From Hemileia vastatrix (lineage: Eukaryota; Basidiomycota; Pucciniomycetes; Pucciniales; Zaghouaniaceae): a DNA stretch of 64,000 nt. The DNA lies in contig JASXTE010000002.1 of the NCBI GenBank assembly GCA_030280995.1, forward strand, positions 12,403,683 through 12,467,682. Direction: 5' to 3'. The notes beneath the pieces were generated by a model. That model worked only from the letters and a program-made list of their open reading frames with translations, searched no databases and was not told the DNA's origin. Below, piece by piece: positions 18,776 to 29,717 of the stretch (the first letter of the stretch is position 1; the number at the start of each line of letters is the position of its first letter). The position numbers and the translations under genes were made by a program.

Positions 18776-21316
18776 ATGTCCAACAATTTGGCTGAAAAAA
18801 TGGATAACATGCAAGTGGATGAAATTGAAATTGACTATGATGCTGATACTGTGAGTTCTTCTAAAGTTGGACATAAAAAATCTTATGCTAACACAAAAAA
18901 TTCACATAATTCAGGATGTGAAAATGACAGGAAATGTAAACAAACTAAACCCCCTTTTCCCAGCACAACAGAAGGAAGTAAAGCCTCTAGTACCTCAAGA
19001 AGGTCTTCCAAAAGGATTCAAAATAAAAAAGCTTCCTCTGCCACAACAAATCAGAAACCTGTCCACTCATATAAAAGAGTTGAAGACAGAAAATATGACG
19101 TACAAAGCAAAATTAGACACCTTGTGGGATCAGGTTCAAGAACTCAGGAACCAGATTCAGGCCCAGGCCCCTCCTCAGTTGCCTCCCAATCAGCCTCAGT
19201 TTCAGGCTCAACCTTCACAGCCACCCAGCTCAACCATCCAAAATCCAAATACTATGGAAGTAGAGCAATGGAAATGGGATTATCTAATGAGTCACTACCA
19301 ACAGAATGTGCAACACCCTCCTCATCATCAGCCTGGCCCATCCAGAACACCCAATTTCCATCCACCTCCTCATCCCTACCAACAAGGCAGGAGAAAGAAG
19401 GCCCAAGCACAATCCCAAACCCAGTCTCAGGGGAAGTTTCCTCCTCTGCCATGGTAAGTAATTTGGTTGATAGTCACTTGGGTATGTTTTCTAATAAATC
19501 TTCTTCTGCGGGTAATATTATTGAACATGGTGAAAGAACAGTTAAACCTGTTAAAAGACAGCTTCCTGTAACTAGTAGCCCTATTGATGTAATTAGCAAA
19601 TTGTCATTTAATGAACCTTTACATTTAACTTCTACTTCTTTAATTAATCCTTCTCTTTCAATTAAAAATGATTCTGTTCCCCCTGAAATCTATATCTTAA
19701 TTGAAAAAACTTCTGAGGAAATATTGAAAGATACCCTTGATTTTAATGTTGTGAAAGACAAACATGTGAGAGATGTGTTAATCCATGAAAATGATAGATT
19801 AAATAATTTACACTTGCAATGTAAAGTGAGTTCTTCTGTACAAGATACAGCTTATTTAAAAATCAAAGAAACCTTGAATATTGTTCTTAGTCAACAAAAA
19901 CAAATAAGAAGTGACCATAGAGCTATCTCAGATAGAAATATCAGTCTACATAAGACCTTGAGTGAATTGAAACCCCTTATAGAAGAAAACTATTCATTCA
20001 AAAATGAAATAAAATCTCTGCAAAATGAGTTTAAAAAGCTAAAAAATGATTTCCATGCACTAAGTACCAAACACTCAGTTTCTGAGGACAGAAATGTTCT
20101 ATCTCTTGCAAAAGTAAATGACCAGATGTCTGAAATTCCAAGAATAAGAAACTATGTGTCTGACCTGCAGGAAAAGTTCTCAACCTTAACCATCAATAAT
20201 GAATTAAATGAGATTGCTGTCAATAAGCTGCATAAAAATAAAGGGAAAAAACCTGAGCAAAGTTCATCCTTTCTTCCTCATATTTCAACCATTAAACAAA
20301 CTGACAATGAGTCTGTAAAATCCTTTGCTACTAGCAAAAAATCTTGTGATGGTCATGCACCAGCTGTTTCTGTAAATAATGAAATTTCTGAACACCTGGC
20401 TAAACTTCAGGAATTATTAATAATGAATAATTCAAACCAAAAAGTGGACCATCCCAATAGTCAGAAAAATTGGCCTAAGTTAGACCAATATCCTACCTTT
20501 GATGGTGATTCTTCCTCTGATTGGCAACACTTTATCCAAATAATTGATAATTTAAAGAGATCTTATAAACTACCAGATGAGGAAATTGTTTCTAAGCTAA
20601 TTTCTTTATTTTCCAATGTAGCCTTGATGTGGTATGAATCTGTTCTTTTAGATAACAATCATTATACATGGAATGATTGGAAATCCTTGATTGAGAATCA
20701 GTTTGGTGGTTCAAAATTCAGGTTAGCTCAACAGAGACTGTATGAAAATACTAGATATGTATCCTCCTCTGTTGAAAAGCCCATTTTTTTTCTGATGAAA
20801 ATAACAAAAATCCTTAGAGCAATTGATCCAAAGATGGATTATGATATTTGGAGAGATAAAATCTTGTATAAATTACCAAATTCTCTTAGGGATTTGATTG
20901 TGGCTAGAACTGAGCATGTAAGGGAAAATTCTTCTTTCATTAACATCTGTAATGAGGTACTGCTCAACCATAGATATGAACCAAAGAATTACCTTGGTAA
21001 ATCTTATAATGATCAGAATAAACCTTCTACAAAGCTCCCAGAAAAATCTGGTAAACCCTCTGCCCCAGTTGCACCTAAAAAATATGCAACAAATACTTGT
21101 TATAAGTGTAACAAACCGTGGCAGAAGGGTCATGTTTGTGACAAGGAAATTCATCTTGTTGAACAAAATGAAGACACTGATGAAGTTGAACTTGATGTCA
21201 ATAATTCTTCCAGTGACTGTGAAAGTAATATCTCCTATGACAATGAATCTGTTAAAGATGTTTTAATTTTGGAACATGATGTCCATTATTTAAATAATAT
21301 ATCTGAAGATTGTGTA
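18776..21316 (+). pseudogene. Gypsy-1 gag (structural protein), cut off by a retro-insertion
   Basis: Long open frame from ATG 18776. Residues 1-230 are low-complexity Ser/Pro-rich and overlap another frame (18855-19459). Residues about 300-480 are a predicted coiled coil. Residues about 565-720 are the retrotransposon gag domain (FDGDSSSDWQHFIQIIDNLK ... WYESVL ... NDWKSLIENQFGG). Near 780 is a zinc-knuckle-like CYKCNKPWQKGHVC. In the element this frame should run on into pol, but a poly-T-led insertion at 21317 adds a Phe run and a stop at about 21365. Homologue: gypsy-2 frame 36778-31187. Confidence 0.9.
18855..19459 (+). CDS. Gypsy-1 ORF1-like frame overlapping the 5' part of gag
   Basis: A second open frame inside gag, with gag lying in the -1 frame relative to it. 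It has no ATG at its start (open from 18855 after a TGA) and encodes a coiled coil (LPQQIRNLSTHIKELKTE) and a Gln/Pro-rich part with VEQWKWDYLMSHYQQ. Gypsy-2 encodes a homologue (37053-36532, minus) in the same relative frame, with matching VDKWKWDWFHQQW. Both frames hit a conserved P-W-stop at TGGTAAGTAA (19453 on). Conservation of both frames argues it is real, reached by frameshifting, splicing or another start. Alternative: one ancestral frame disrupted independently in each element, which the shared frame offset makes less likely. Confidence 0.55.
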
Positions 21317-21432
21317 TTTTTTTTTTTTTTTTTTATTTCATACAATCTCACCCAGCAAGGGGCATGAAGGAGGGAGACACATATGAGTATTTACATGATA
21401 GGAGGACAAAGGAGGGGAAGACAAAGGGCAAT
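21317..21432 (-). mobile_element. 116-bp non-LTR retro-insertion (SINE or truncated LINE) in gypsy-1
   Basis: Flanked by a perfect 12-bp direct repeat GAAGATTGTGTA (21305-21316 and 21433-21444). On the minus strand it ends in a poly-A tail preceded by GTATGAAATAAA; on the plus strand this is the T run at 21317-21335. Target-primed reverse transcription leaves exactly such a tail and such long duplications. The body (about 95 bp) has no ORF and no A/B box I can recognise. It separates gag from protease and so inactivates the host retrotransposon. Confidence 0.82.
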
Positions 21433-21444
21433 GAAGATTGTGTA

Positions 21445-24400
21445 TTGAATTTATCTTCAGTAGAAAATGCTGAGATAATTAAAGATATTACTAACAATTC
21501 TATTCCTATATCCCCTTTAAAGGCACCTGTTATCATTAATGGTAAAAATGTTGATGTAGTTCTTGATTCTGGTTCTGGAGGAAGTGTAGTATCTGAAAAG
21601 GCTTTGGCTTCAGTGGATAAGGAATATTTGAGTAAATTATTACCTATAACTTCTGAAAAATGGAGAGGGTATGGTTCTACCTTATTTCCTATTGGCAAAT
21701 ACAAAACCTCTGTGTTCTTCAAATATAATGGTGGTTTTTTCAGAGCTATTTGTGAGTTTGTTGTCATGAAAAATGATAATTTAAGCAATTGGTTTATTAT
21801 GGGAAATGATATTTTAACCATGTTTGGTGTGAAACTGGACCCAGCAAATAATTGCTTTACCTTAGGAATGAATGGGAAAAGGAAATTCAAAATTTCCTCT
21901 CCTAGAACTTCTGGGCATTTGTTGAAATCTTGTAACTCACTGATCCAGTGTAAAGGTAGAACAACAACTGAAATGGATGATTTATTACATGAAATAAATA
22001 CTGCTTCTTTTGGTGATCAGTTGACTAGTGAACAAAAAGATTCTATTGTTGCCTCTATTACCTCTTTCCCTATGGCTTTTGCTCATGGTTCTCATGTCTT
22101 GGGAATTGTTCAGGAAGAGATGAAAATTACCTTATCCTGTAATTTGAGTGATATTCCTCCTACCCTTAAGAAAAGACCATATCCTGCTTCTCCATCAAAA
22201 AGAAAAGATATTGAAGATAATATTGAAACATTATTAAAAATGAATATCATTGAGAAGGTGGATGCCACCCCCAAATATTGTGTCATCTCCCCAGTCTTGA
22301 ATTTCTTATGAAAAAGATAAAGCTAGATTATGTGGAGATTACAGAGCTTTAAACACTTATACTGTTGATGATATTTATCCTTTACCCAGAATTAATTCAA
22401 TACATGCTACCTTGCAAGGTGCAAAATTTATTAGTTGTCTGGATGGTAATAAAGGTTATCATCAAGTTCCAGTTGAGAAAAATTCTCAAAATTTTTTGCT
22501 TATTTCTACTCATATGGGAATATATAAGTATGTTAGGATGCCATTTGGCCCTAAAAATGCTCCTTCAGTTTTCCAGAAAGTCATGGATAAAACTTTCCAT
22601 CAAGAAATTATTGAAGGTTGGCTCATGGTTTATATTGATGATATTATTGTTTTTTCTAAAACTTTTGATGAACATATGATTCACTTGAATAGAGTTTTCC
22701 AAAAAATGGATGAAATCAATATGACCTTATCTTTAAAAAAGTGTAAATTTGGTTTTCAATCTTTGAAAGTCCTTGGCCATGTTGTGTCAGGCTTAAAAAT
22801 TTGTTTAGACCATAACAAAGTTGCTGCCATTCAAAATGTGAAAGCACCAACTTCTGTAAGAGAAATCCAAAGTTTTTTGGGTATGTGTGGCTATTATAGA
22901 CAATATATTAAAAATTATCAGGTCATAACCTTTCCTCTTACAAAACTGACCAGAAAAGATGTTGCTTTTCTCTGGAATAATGACTGTCAAAAATCTTTTG
23001 ATACATTAAAAAGTTGCTTAATGACAGCCCCTATATTGGCTCTTCCAGATTTTAACAAGCCATTTGTCCTATATACAGATGCTAGCTTTATTGGTCTGGG
23101 TGCTGCCCTTCACCAAAAGCAAATTATTAATGATAAATCCTCAGAGGTTGTAATTTGTTATATTTCAAGAACCTTAAGAAATAGTGAATTGAAATATGGT
23201 GCCACTCAATCGGAGTGCTTAGCAGTTGTTTGGGCTCTTGAGAGACTTCATTACTATTTGGATGACCAAAAATTTGAGTTGGTAACTGACTGTAGTGCTG
23301 TGAAGTCCCTCTTAAACCTAAAGACACCTAACAGACATATGTTCAGGTGGCAACTTGCTGTCCAAGAATACAGAGGACGGATGACAATTATCCATAGAGC
23401 TGGAAATTTTCACTCCAATGTTGATATGCTCTCCAGATTGCCTCTGCCAAATAATGACTCAAATCCTGCTTATGTACCTGAAGATGATACTGTTAATATC
23501 CATGGTATATTTATAGTTGATATGGAAGAGGAGTTATTACAATTAATACTGGATTCATATGATAAGGATTCTGATTTAAATAAATTGGTTACTATCTTAA
23601 ATGATCCTAAGAATGCTTCAATTCAAGCATTAATAAAAACTCTTCCTGCAAAGTACCAAAATGCTTTAAATAAAGGAAAGTTCTCTATTGAAGATGGTTA
23701 TATATATTATAGAAGGAAGCTTACCAATGTAATTGTAATTCCTCCTTCAATGAAAGAAACTATCCTCAAACTTTGTCATGATGACATATTAGCTGGTCAT
23801 TTTGATCTTGAAAAAACATTGATTAGAATCAAAAACACTGCATGGTGGGCTAATATGTCTAAAGACACAAAATTATATGTTGAATCTTGTGATTCCTGCC
23901 AAAAATCTAAAAGGTTAACAGGTAAGAGAGCAGGGTTATTACAACATATTGAAGCACCTAGTGCTCCCTGGCAAATCATTAATATGGATTTTGTCACTGG
24001 TCTTCCTGTTGCATGTAAAGACAGCTTTAACTCTTGTTGGGTAATAGTGGATAGATTCACAAAAATGTGCAAATTTATTCCAACCCACAAAGATGTATCC
24101 ACCAAAGAATTAGCTTTCTTATGGTGGTCTTACATTTTTAATATTATTGGTTTTCCAAAAGCCATTATCTCTGATAGGGATCCAAAATTCACTTCTGAGT
24201 TTTGGACCTCTTTGATGGATATTTTTGGCTGTGAGTTAAAATTGTCTACAGCTCACCATCCTCAAACTGATGGTCTAGCTGAGAGAATGATTCAAACTCT
24301 GGAAGATATGATTAGAAGGTATTGTGCCTTTGGTTTAGAATATAAAGACAATGACAGATTTACTCATGATTGGGTCACTCTTTTGCCTGGTCTTGAATTT

Positions 24401-25072
24401 GCATATAATAGCACTGTTCATTCTGTCACTGAGAAAAAGCCTTTTGAGCTTTGGTTAGGTTATGTCCCAAACACTCCTGCTCAGATTCTCAATAATAAAT
24501 TACCTAAGTTGGAACTACACCCTGGTGTAAAATCTTTTATGCATATGCAACAGCTATGCAGAAAACATGCTCAGAATTGTATTGATAAAGCATTTGAATA
24601 TGAAAAGAAAAGATGGGATAAATCCCATAAAGAATACACATTTAACAAGGGTGATGAGGTGTTGATCTCTACTGTCCATTTCAATTTACAAGGTAGCCAC
24701 AAATTAAAAGATCCTTTTGTAGGACCATTTGTTGTTAAAAGAATGGTTGGTGATAATGCAGTAGAAGTTGTATTGTATTCTCCATATGATAGGAAACATC
24801 CTGTCTTTCCCATTTCTTTGCTTAAGCCTTGTACTTCCAACAGTGACTTATTTCCAAAAAGAAGAGGAAGACCTAAGAAAAACCCTCAGGAAGTCACAGA
24901 AACAGCAGAAATTGATAAAATTCTCAATGATAGAATTATCACTTCTGAAAGGGGTACTGAATATTTACTGAGATATAAGAACAAATCATCTGAACATGAT
25001 GCATGGATACCTGGCAAGGAGATTTCAAATCTGCCTACTCTGTTGAAAAATTACAAAAAGAAAAAATCTTAG
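21445..25072 (+). pseudogene. Gypsy-1 pol: protease, RT, RNase H, integrase, chromodomain-like tail
   Basis: Protease motif VVLDSGSGGSVVS near 21560. RT includes the FLLISTHMGIYKYVRMPFG block and the catalytic YIDDIIVFSKT near 22632. RNase H begins LYTDASFIGLGAALHQ near 23070. Integrase has an HHCC finger (CHDDILAGHFDLEKT ... CDSCQKSK, 23775-23910) and D,D,E in NMDFVTGL, SDRDPKF and TDGLAERM (23980-24300). The tail contains KRRGRPKKN and EYLLRYKNKSSEHDAWIPGKEIS, a chromodomain. A one-base insertion near 22300 (shortly after CVISPVL) shifts the frame, so the domains lie in two frames (to 22311 and from 22412 on). Dead, but all catalytic residues remain. Confidence 0.93.
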
Positions 25073-25094
25073 CATTTTTTTTATTGTTTTTTTT

Positions 25095-25106
25095 AGAGTG
25101 AGGGAG
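25095..25106 (+). other. Gypsy-1 polypurine tract
   Basis: AGAGTGAGGGAG lies directly before the 3' LTR. Gypsy-2 has the related GGGGTGAGGGAG at the same place (31081-31070, minus). Primes plus-strand DNA synthesis in LTR elements. Confidence 0.85.
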
Positions 25107-26234
25107 TGTCAGCCAGGCTATTCCAGGAGTCCAGTAAATGATATGTAACTTATAAGACCTGAAAGAGGGGGTAAGAATTGTATTAAATGTATATAAATTA
25201 ATATTTTATTGCATAATAAAATTATATAAGTATTTTATTACATACAAGTGTTATATTAATTTTATTGGTTATATAAATTTTTTATATACATTTAAATTTA
25301 ACATAATATAATATATTCTACAAATAATGGCGCATTTTTTATGTATTTAATAATTATAAATTTATATTTAATTAATTAAAAACATATATTATAATTATAA
25401 GTGTAAAATTTACTTATAATATAATTAAATTAATTAATTATATTTATATATTAAATATAATTTCTTATAATATTAAACAATAAATAATGACGCTTCTTTT
25501 GACCTATAATTGTGTCAGGAAAGACTAATTAATACTGAATTGAAATAAATTACATATTTGTTGCATCAGAATATTTTTTGTTTCACTTAAAAATCCTTAA
25601 ATCAGACTGTACCATCTGTTTTGAATGATTTTTCTCATAGTTACTATGTTCCAGGCTTGTTTAGTTATTCACTATTTTTACTTACTGATTTGGGAATTAA
25701 TGGCGGGAAAATTTGATTCTTAATTGGGGTTTTTAATTATTTGTTTCATATTTTTCTCTACATTGTTATGTTTCACTTACTCTTTGATATACTTGTTTTA
25801 TCCTATTATAATTATTGTATTTACAAATATAGTGGCGCTTCAGAGGACCCATTGCCTATAAAAGGGCCTTGGATAATCCCCTGTAGCCTCATCACTTATT
25901 ACACACTCAACAATTTAAAGATAAATTTATTACACTTATTATTATTTTTATTAGTATTAAATTCTAATTAAAAATTCTAAATAACAATTTAAAGGTTGCC
26001 TTAAGCCTGATAGTAATTATATTGTTTGCCGCGCAGAAACTCTTACTTCAATAATATTAATATTAATAAAACCAATTTGTTGTCACCTCTCAAATCACTT
26101 GTCGTTGTTTTCTCTCAAATAAATTAAATAATCTCAATTGTTTTTATTTCTTTTATTTCTAAACTACTATCTCCTTCTTGTCCTCCTCTCTTTTCTTCCC
26201 TCTTATCTTATCTCTTCTAGACAACTGACCGACA
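25107..26234 (+). repeat. Gypsy-1 3' LTR (1128 bp), with the empty H2-a site
   Basis: TGTCAGCC to CGACA. It holds the uninterrupted target (ACTTATTATTATTTTT near 25934-25949) that is split by H2-a in the 5' LTR. TATAAAAGGGCC is at about 25856. The 76-residue ORF at 25741-25971 is an LTR coincidence, not a gene. Confidence 0.93.
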
Positions 26235-26239
26235 TATTG

Positions 26240-26999
26240 TGTATTATAAAACTAAAGTCGATCAAAAAAATTGTTATCCAAATGAGTTACCAGAAGATTT
26301 AAAATATTTAACCAAATCAGGAGACAAAGAAATTAAAGCAGTTATCAGTAATTCTTTTAAACCTCAATTTATTTATGAAAATCATTCTTTTAATGGTTCA
26401 AAAGATGAAACCATTAAGTAACTATCCAATCTCATAATAACATTATATCAAACTTCTTTTATTTTCTTACCGATAAGGAATACAAATTTGTTGGGTGGTA
26501 TTATGATTGAACTTGGTTGGAGGCCAGGATTTGTTAAAGGCTATTCTCTTGGTATGTCTGATAATATATGTTTCATTCTTAAAATCATTTCACTCATTTC
26601 ATTTCCATAGGCATATATTCTTTACTTAAAAAATTATCTAAAGCTGAAAAAGATGACGATTTTCGCTTATGGGACACCTTACCTTCTTTTTATACTTTTC
26701 TTGCTCTTTGCCTCAAAAATCTCTGCAATAAAGCTTTCAAAAAGAATCATCAACTTGCTACAAAAGTTAATATACTAAATCAGTGTGACTCCAAATGGGA
26801 AGAAATTAGCAACCAATATCTTTTATTTTCAAATTTTTTTATTACTCATTCAGGATTCCACAATAAGATTCATATCAATAGAAATGACGCCAATTATTTT
26901 ACTTTTAGAATTTTCTCATATATCAATCTGATAACTAGCCAACCAGTATCATCTCCAGCTAAAATCAAAGGACATGGCTAATATATTCCAGACCATAAG
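26240..26999 (+). pseudogene. TET/JBP-like gene of H2-d, middle fragment
   Basis: Continues the oxygenase gene after gypsy-1. Frame 26240-26421 reads YYKTKVDQKNCYPNELPEDL; similarity then continues through an in-frame TAA (26419), GWRPGFVKGYSL and an intron ending TTTCCATAG near 26611. The core follows: GIYSLLKKLSKAEKDDDFRLWDTL..., then FHNKIHINRNDANYFTF. The HxD motif is HxN here, so the iron site is lost. A TAG follows near 26980. Gypsy-2 begins at 27000 in the middle of FPDHKC-like sequence. Confidence 0.68.
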
Positions 27000-27412
27000 T
27001 GTCAGTATAGTCTAGTATATAAGTATGATATAATAGTGTTATTTTATGGTCCTACTACTTATTGATAAATGATTTAGTGATTAAACCTCAGGGGAAGACT
27101 AATAAAATAGTTATACTCAAATAAAACTCACAATAGGGGGTGTCAGTTCTGGCAAATCCGCACTTAAATTAAGTGCGGATTTCAAACAAAATCAGCACTT
27201 ACAAATCAGCACTTAAATTTTGCAAAAAAGTCACTTATTTCAAAAAAGGGTGTCAGTTATGACCTCAAATCAGCACTTTTTTCCCGTTTTTTTTCACAAC
27301 CACATTTTGGCCACAAAACATCCCTTCCTTTCTTACCCCATCCCTGTCACATGTGACACACTGACCTTCCTCGCTACCTACCCATCAATCCTCGGCACAC
27401 ACCCCTTCCTGA

Positions 27413-28082
27413 CATTTTCAATATTTTGACCAGGCATGTTTACATTCTTTTTTACTTATTTCTTCTACTTTTTAATCTTTTTTCTTGTTATGTGCCAGTT
27501 TCATAATGCCTCCCAGACATTCCAAATCTCAAAAGGTAACTCAAAAATCTGCTTCGTCACAAAAGTCTCCTCGTAAAGCAAGGATTACATAGAAAAAAAA
27601 TCAGTGACTTTTTCTATTACTTACAACTGTTTTTACAGAATTGAAAACTATGTTTCAGCTAATATTTTATGGAAGTGAACTCTGTTCTTCGCCCGAAGAA
27701 CAGAGTTCATCCTCCTATTTTCACATTCTGTTTGCACCAATCTCCAACATTTTCAATATTTTGACCAGGCATGTTTACATTCTTTTTTACTTATTTCTTC
27801 TACTTTTTAATCTTTTTTCTTGTTATGTGCCAGTTTCATAATGCCTCCCAGACATTCCAAATCTCAAAAGGTAACTCAAAAATCTGCTTCGTCACAAAAG
27901 TCTCCTCGTAAAGCAAGGATTACATAGAAAAAAAATCAGTGACTTTTTCTATTACTTACAACTGTTTTTACAGAATTGAAAACTATGTTTCAGCTAATAT
28001 TTTATGGAAGTGAACTCTGTTCTTTGCCCGAAGAACAGAGTTCATCCTCCTATTTTCACACTCTGTTTGCACCAATCTCCAT
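27413..28082 (+). repeat. 335-bp tandem duplication inside H1-C
   Basis: 27413-27747 and 27748-28082 are nearly identical (one seen difference: TTCTTCGCCC versus TTCTTTGCCC). Each unit includes an ATG-led start MPPRHSKSQKVTQKSASS that stops after about 28 codons, an intron-like stretch, and the palindromic CTCTGTTCTTCGCCCGAAGAACAGAG. This looks like the duplicated 5' end of the element's Myb-like partner gene, whose remainder is deleted. Confidence 0.8.
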
Positions 28083-28457
28083 CCCTTTCAATTCTATCAA
28101 CACATGCTTGTCTTCCCTCCCCATGCCTTTCGCTATCCTCCCAGCCCCATTGTATGCCATCCTCTTTTGATCCCCATTTCACCCCTCTCAACCTCTCCCA
28201 GACCCTTTTCTTCATTTAAAATGCCTCGGAACCCTTAATCTTCCCTTCCAACTCTTTCCCAACCTTTGAGTGACTGAAAAAATATGTGTTTGCTGAAAAT
28301 ATGCGATTTCATGTTGAGTTGATGAAAGAAAACACAGAGAGAAAAAAAAATAAGACTTTAACAGCAAATTCAAAAACCAAAAAAATATGCAAAAAAATTT
28401 TCCATTCTCAGTGAATAATACATGCAAATTGATAATTTGAAGAGAAAGAGAAAAAAA

Positions 28458-29717
28458 TTAAAATTGCGTTGAAAAATGTTGGAGTGTTATTGGAAGGATT
28501 TTCGCCCTTATACTAGTTGATTGAGAAATAGAAGTGTTGGATATAGTCGGAGGTGAATCAACTTGTTCATCTTCATACAGCTCTAACCATTGATCTTTGA
28601 GGTCAGCAAGTAGGTTATGAAGTATAGTGCAACACAGAATCCAGTTGATCACCGCCTCCATTTCAGATTTATTTCTAAGAGGACTTCTTAATTCCCTTAA
28701 ACTAGAAAAACGGCCTTTCAAGATTCCAATAGAATGTTCAATACGGACTCTTGACTTTGCCAAATGATTGTTGAATTTGGCATTTTGACTGTCTTCTGAA
28801 GCTGCTCCCCGAAAAGCAGGAAGTACATACTTTCCATTCACATAAGCAGAATCTGCAAGAAGATACTGATTTTCATCAAAGAATTTTTCAGGTTCATTTG
28901 AAATATGCATTCTTTGGAAGACGTAGGAGTCATGACATGAGCCAGGATAGCCAGCGAAGAATGATATAAATTTTTTGTTTACGTCACATATAAGCTGAAC
29001 GTTAATTGAATATCTATAAAGAAGATATATTTGTTTGTGTTAGTTTCAAGGAGGATGAAAGGAGTTAAAAATAATCTACCTCTTTTTACGTTCAAAGTAA
29101 TTGTTTCCACCTTGACCAGGTTTCTGGCTCAAAGGAATAGTAGTACCATCAACAAAACCAATACATCCTGGAAAGCCCTCTGCTTGCATAACCTGAGATG
29201 ATTCAAGTCGCTCTTCTTTTGTTGGCCAGGTGAGAAGTTGAGATTCCAAGTAGTTGATGGCAGTGATACATCGTTTGGTATAAGTGTTAACTGAACCATA
29301 CCCTAAATCAAAGACATTTTCTAAACGTTTCAAAGCGGCTCCATTACCATTTGAACCCAAACGACATAGTGTGATGGCCAATTGAATTGAAGGATGTCGT
29401 TGTTCTTTTTGAGAATTATTGTGAAATATGGGATGATCCTGAATAAGCTCAAGCAATTTAAGGAAACATTCCTGAGAAGTCCTGAACAGCTGTCTAAAAC
29501 TGGGTGTAGATAGGTTAAGAAGTGTTTGGATGGTGTACTTGGGGGTATGAAGTACTTGAGGCTTTCTGGGAAGAAGGTAACGTTTCCTGGCCATTTTTGA
29601 TAAAACGACAAAATCTTCTTCTAGATCAGAATCGGAATCAGAGTCCAAGAGCAGTTCAAGCGCCATGAAAGTCATTGCTTTATGTAATTTATCACGATTT
29701 GAAATTGAGGAAGGCAT
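28458..29717 (-). CDS. Harbinger-like transposase of H1-C, two exons, intact
   Basis: Start ATG 29717 (MPSSISNR); exon 1 29717-29080, intron 29079-29014 (GT-AG, 66 bp), exon 2 29013-28458. About 398 residues. Motifs: acidic LDSDSDSDLEED, basic MARKRYLLPRKPQ, GFVDGTTIPLSQKP (first Asp), HDSYVFQRMHIS, LLADSAYVNGKYVLPAF (second Asp), RVRIEHSIGILKGRFSSLREL (Glu). Differs from the H1-A protein at only a handful of positions. Given the element's recent movement, this protein is a good candidate for the active H1 transposase, though its Myb-like partner would have to come from another copy. Confidence 0.9.

Larger units (their letters stand above)
11455..26234 (+). mobile_element. Gypsy-1: Ty3/gypsy chromovirus-type LTR retrotransposon
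   Basis: Flanked by a perfect 5-bp duplication TATTG (11450-11454 and 26235-26239). LTRs start TGTCAGCC and end CGACA. The 5' LTR is 11455-18093, interrupted by H2-a (12290-17796); the 3' LTR is 25107-26234. Without H2-a and one ATT copy the 5' LTR is 1129 bp against 1128 bp, the difference being one A in a run. I counted about a dozen substitutions between the LTRs, so it is older than gypsy-2. Domain order is gag, zinc knuckle, protease, RT, RNase H, integrase, chromodomain-like tail. Coding is broken by a small retro-insertion and a frameshift. Confidence 0.93.
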
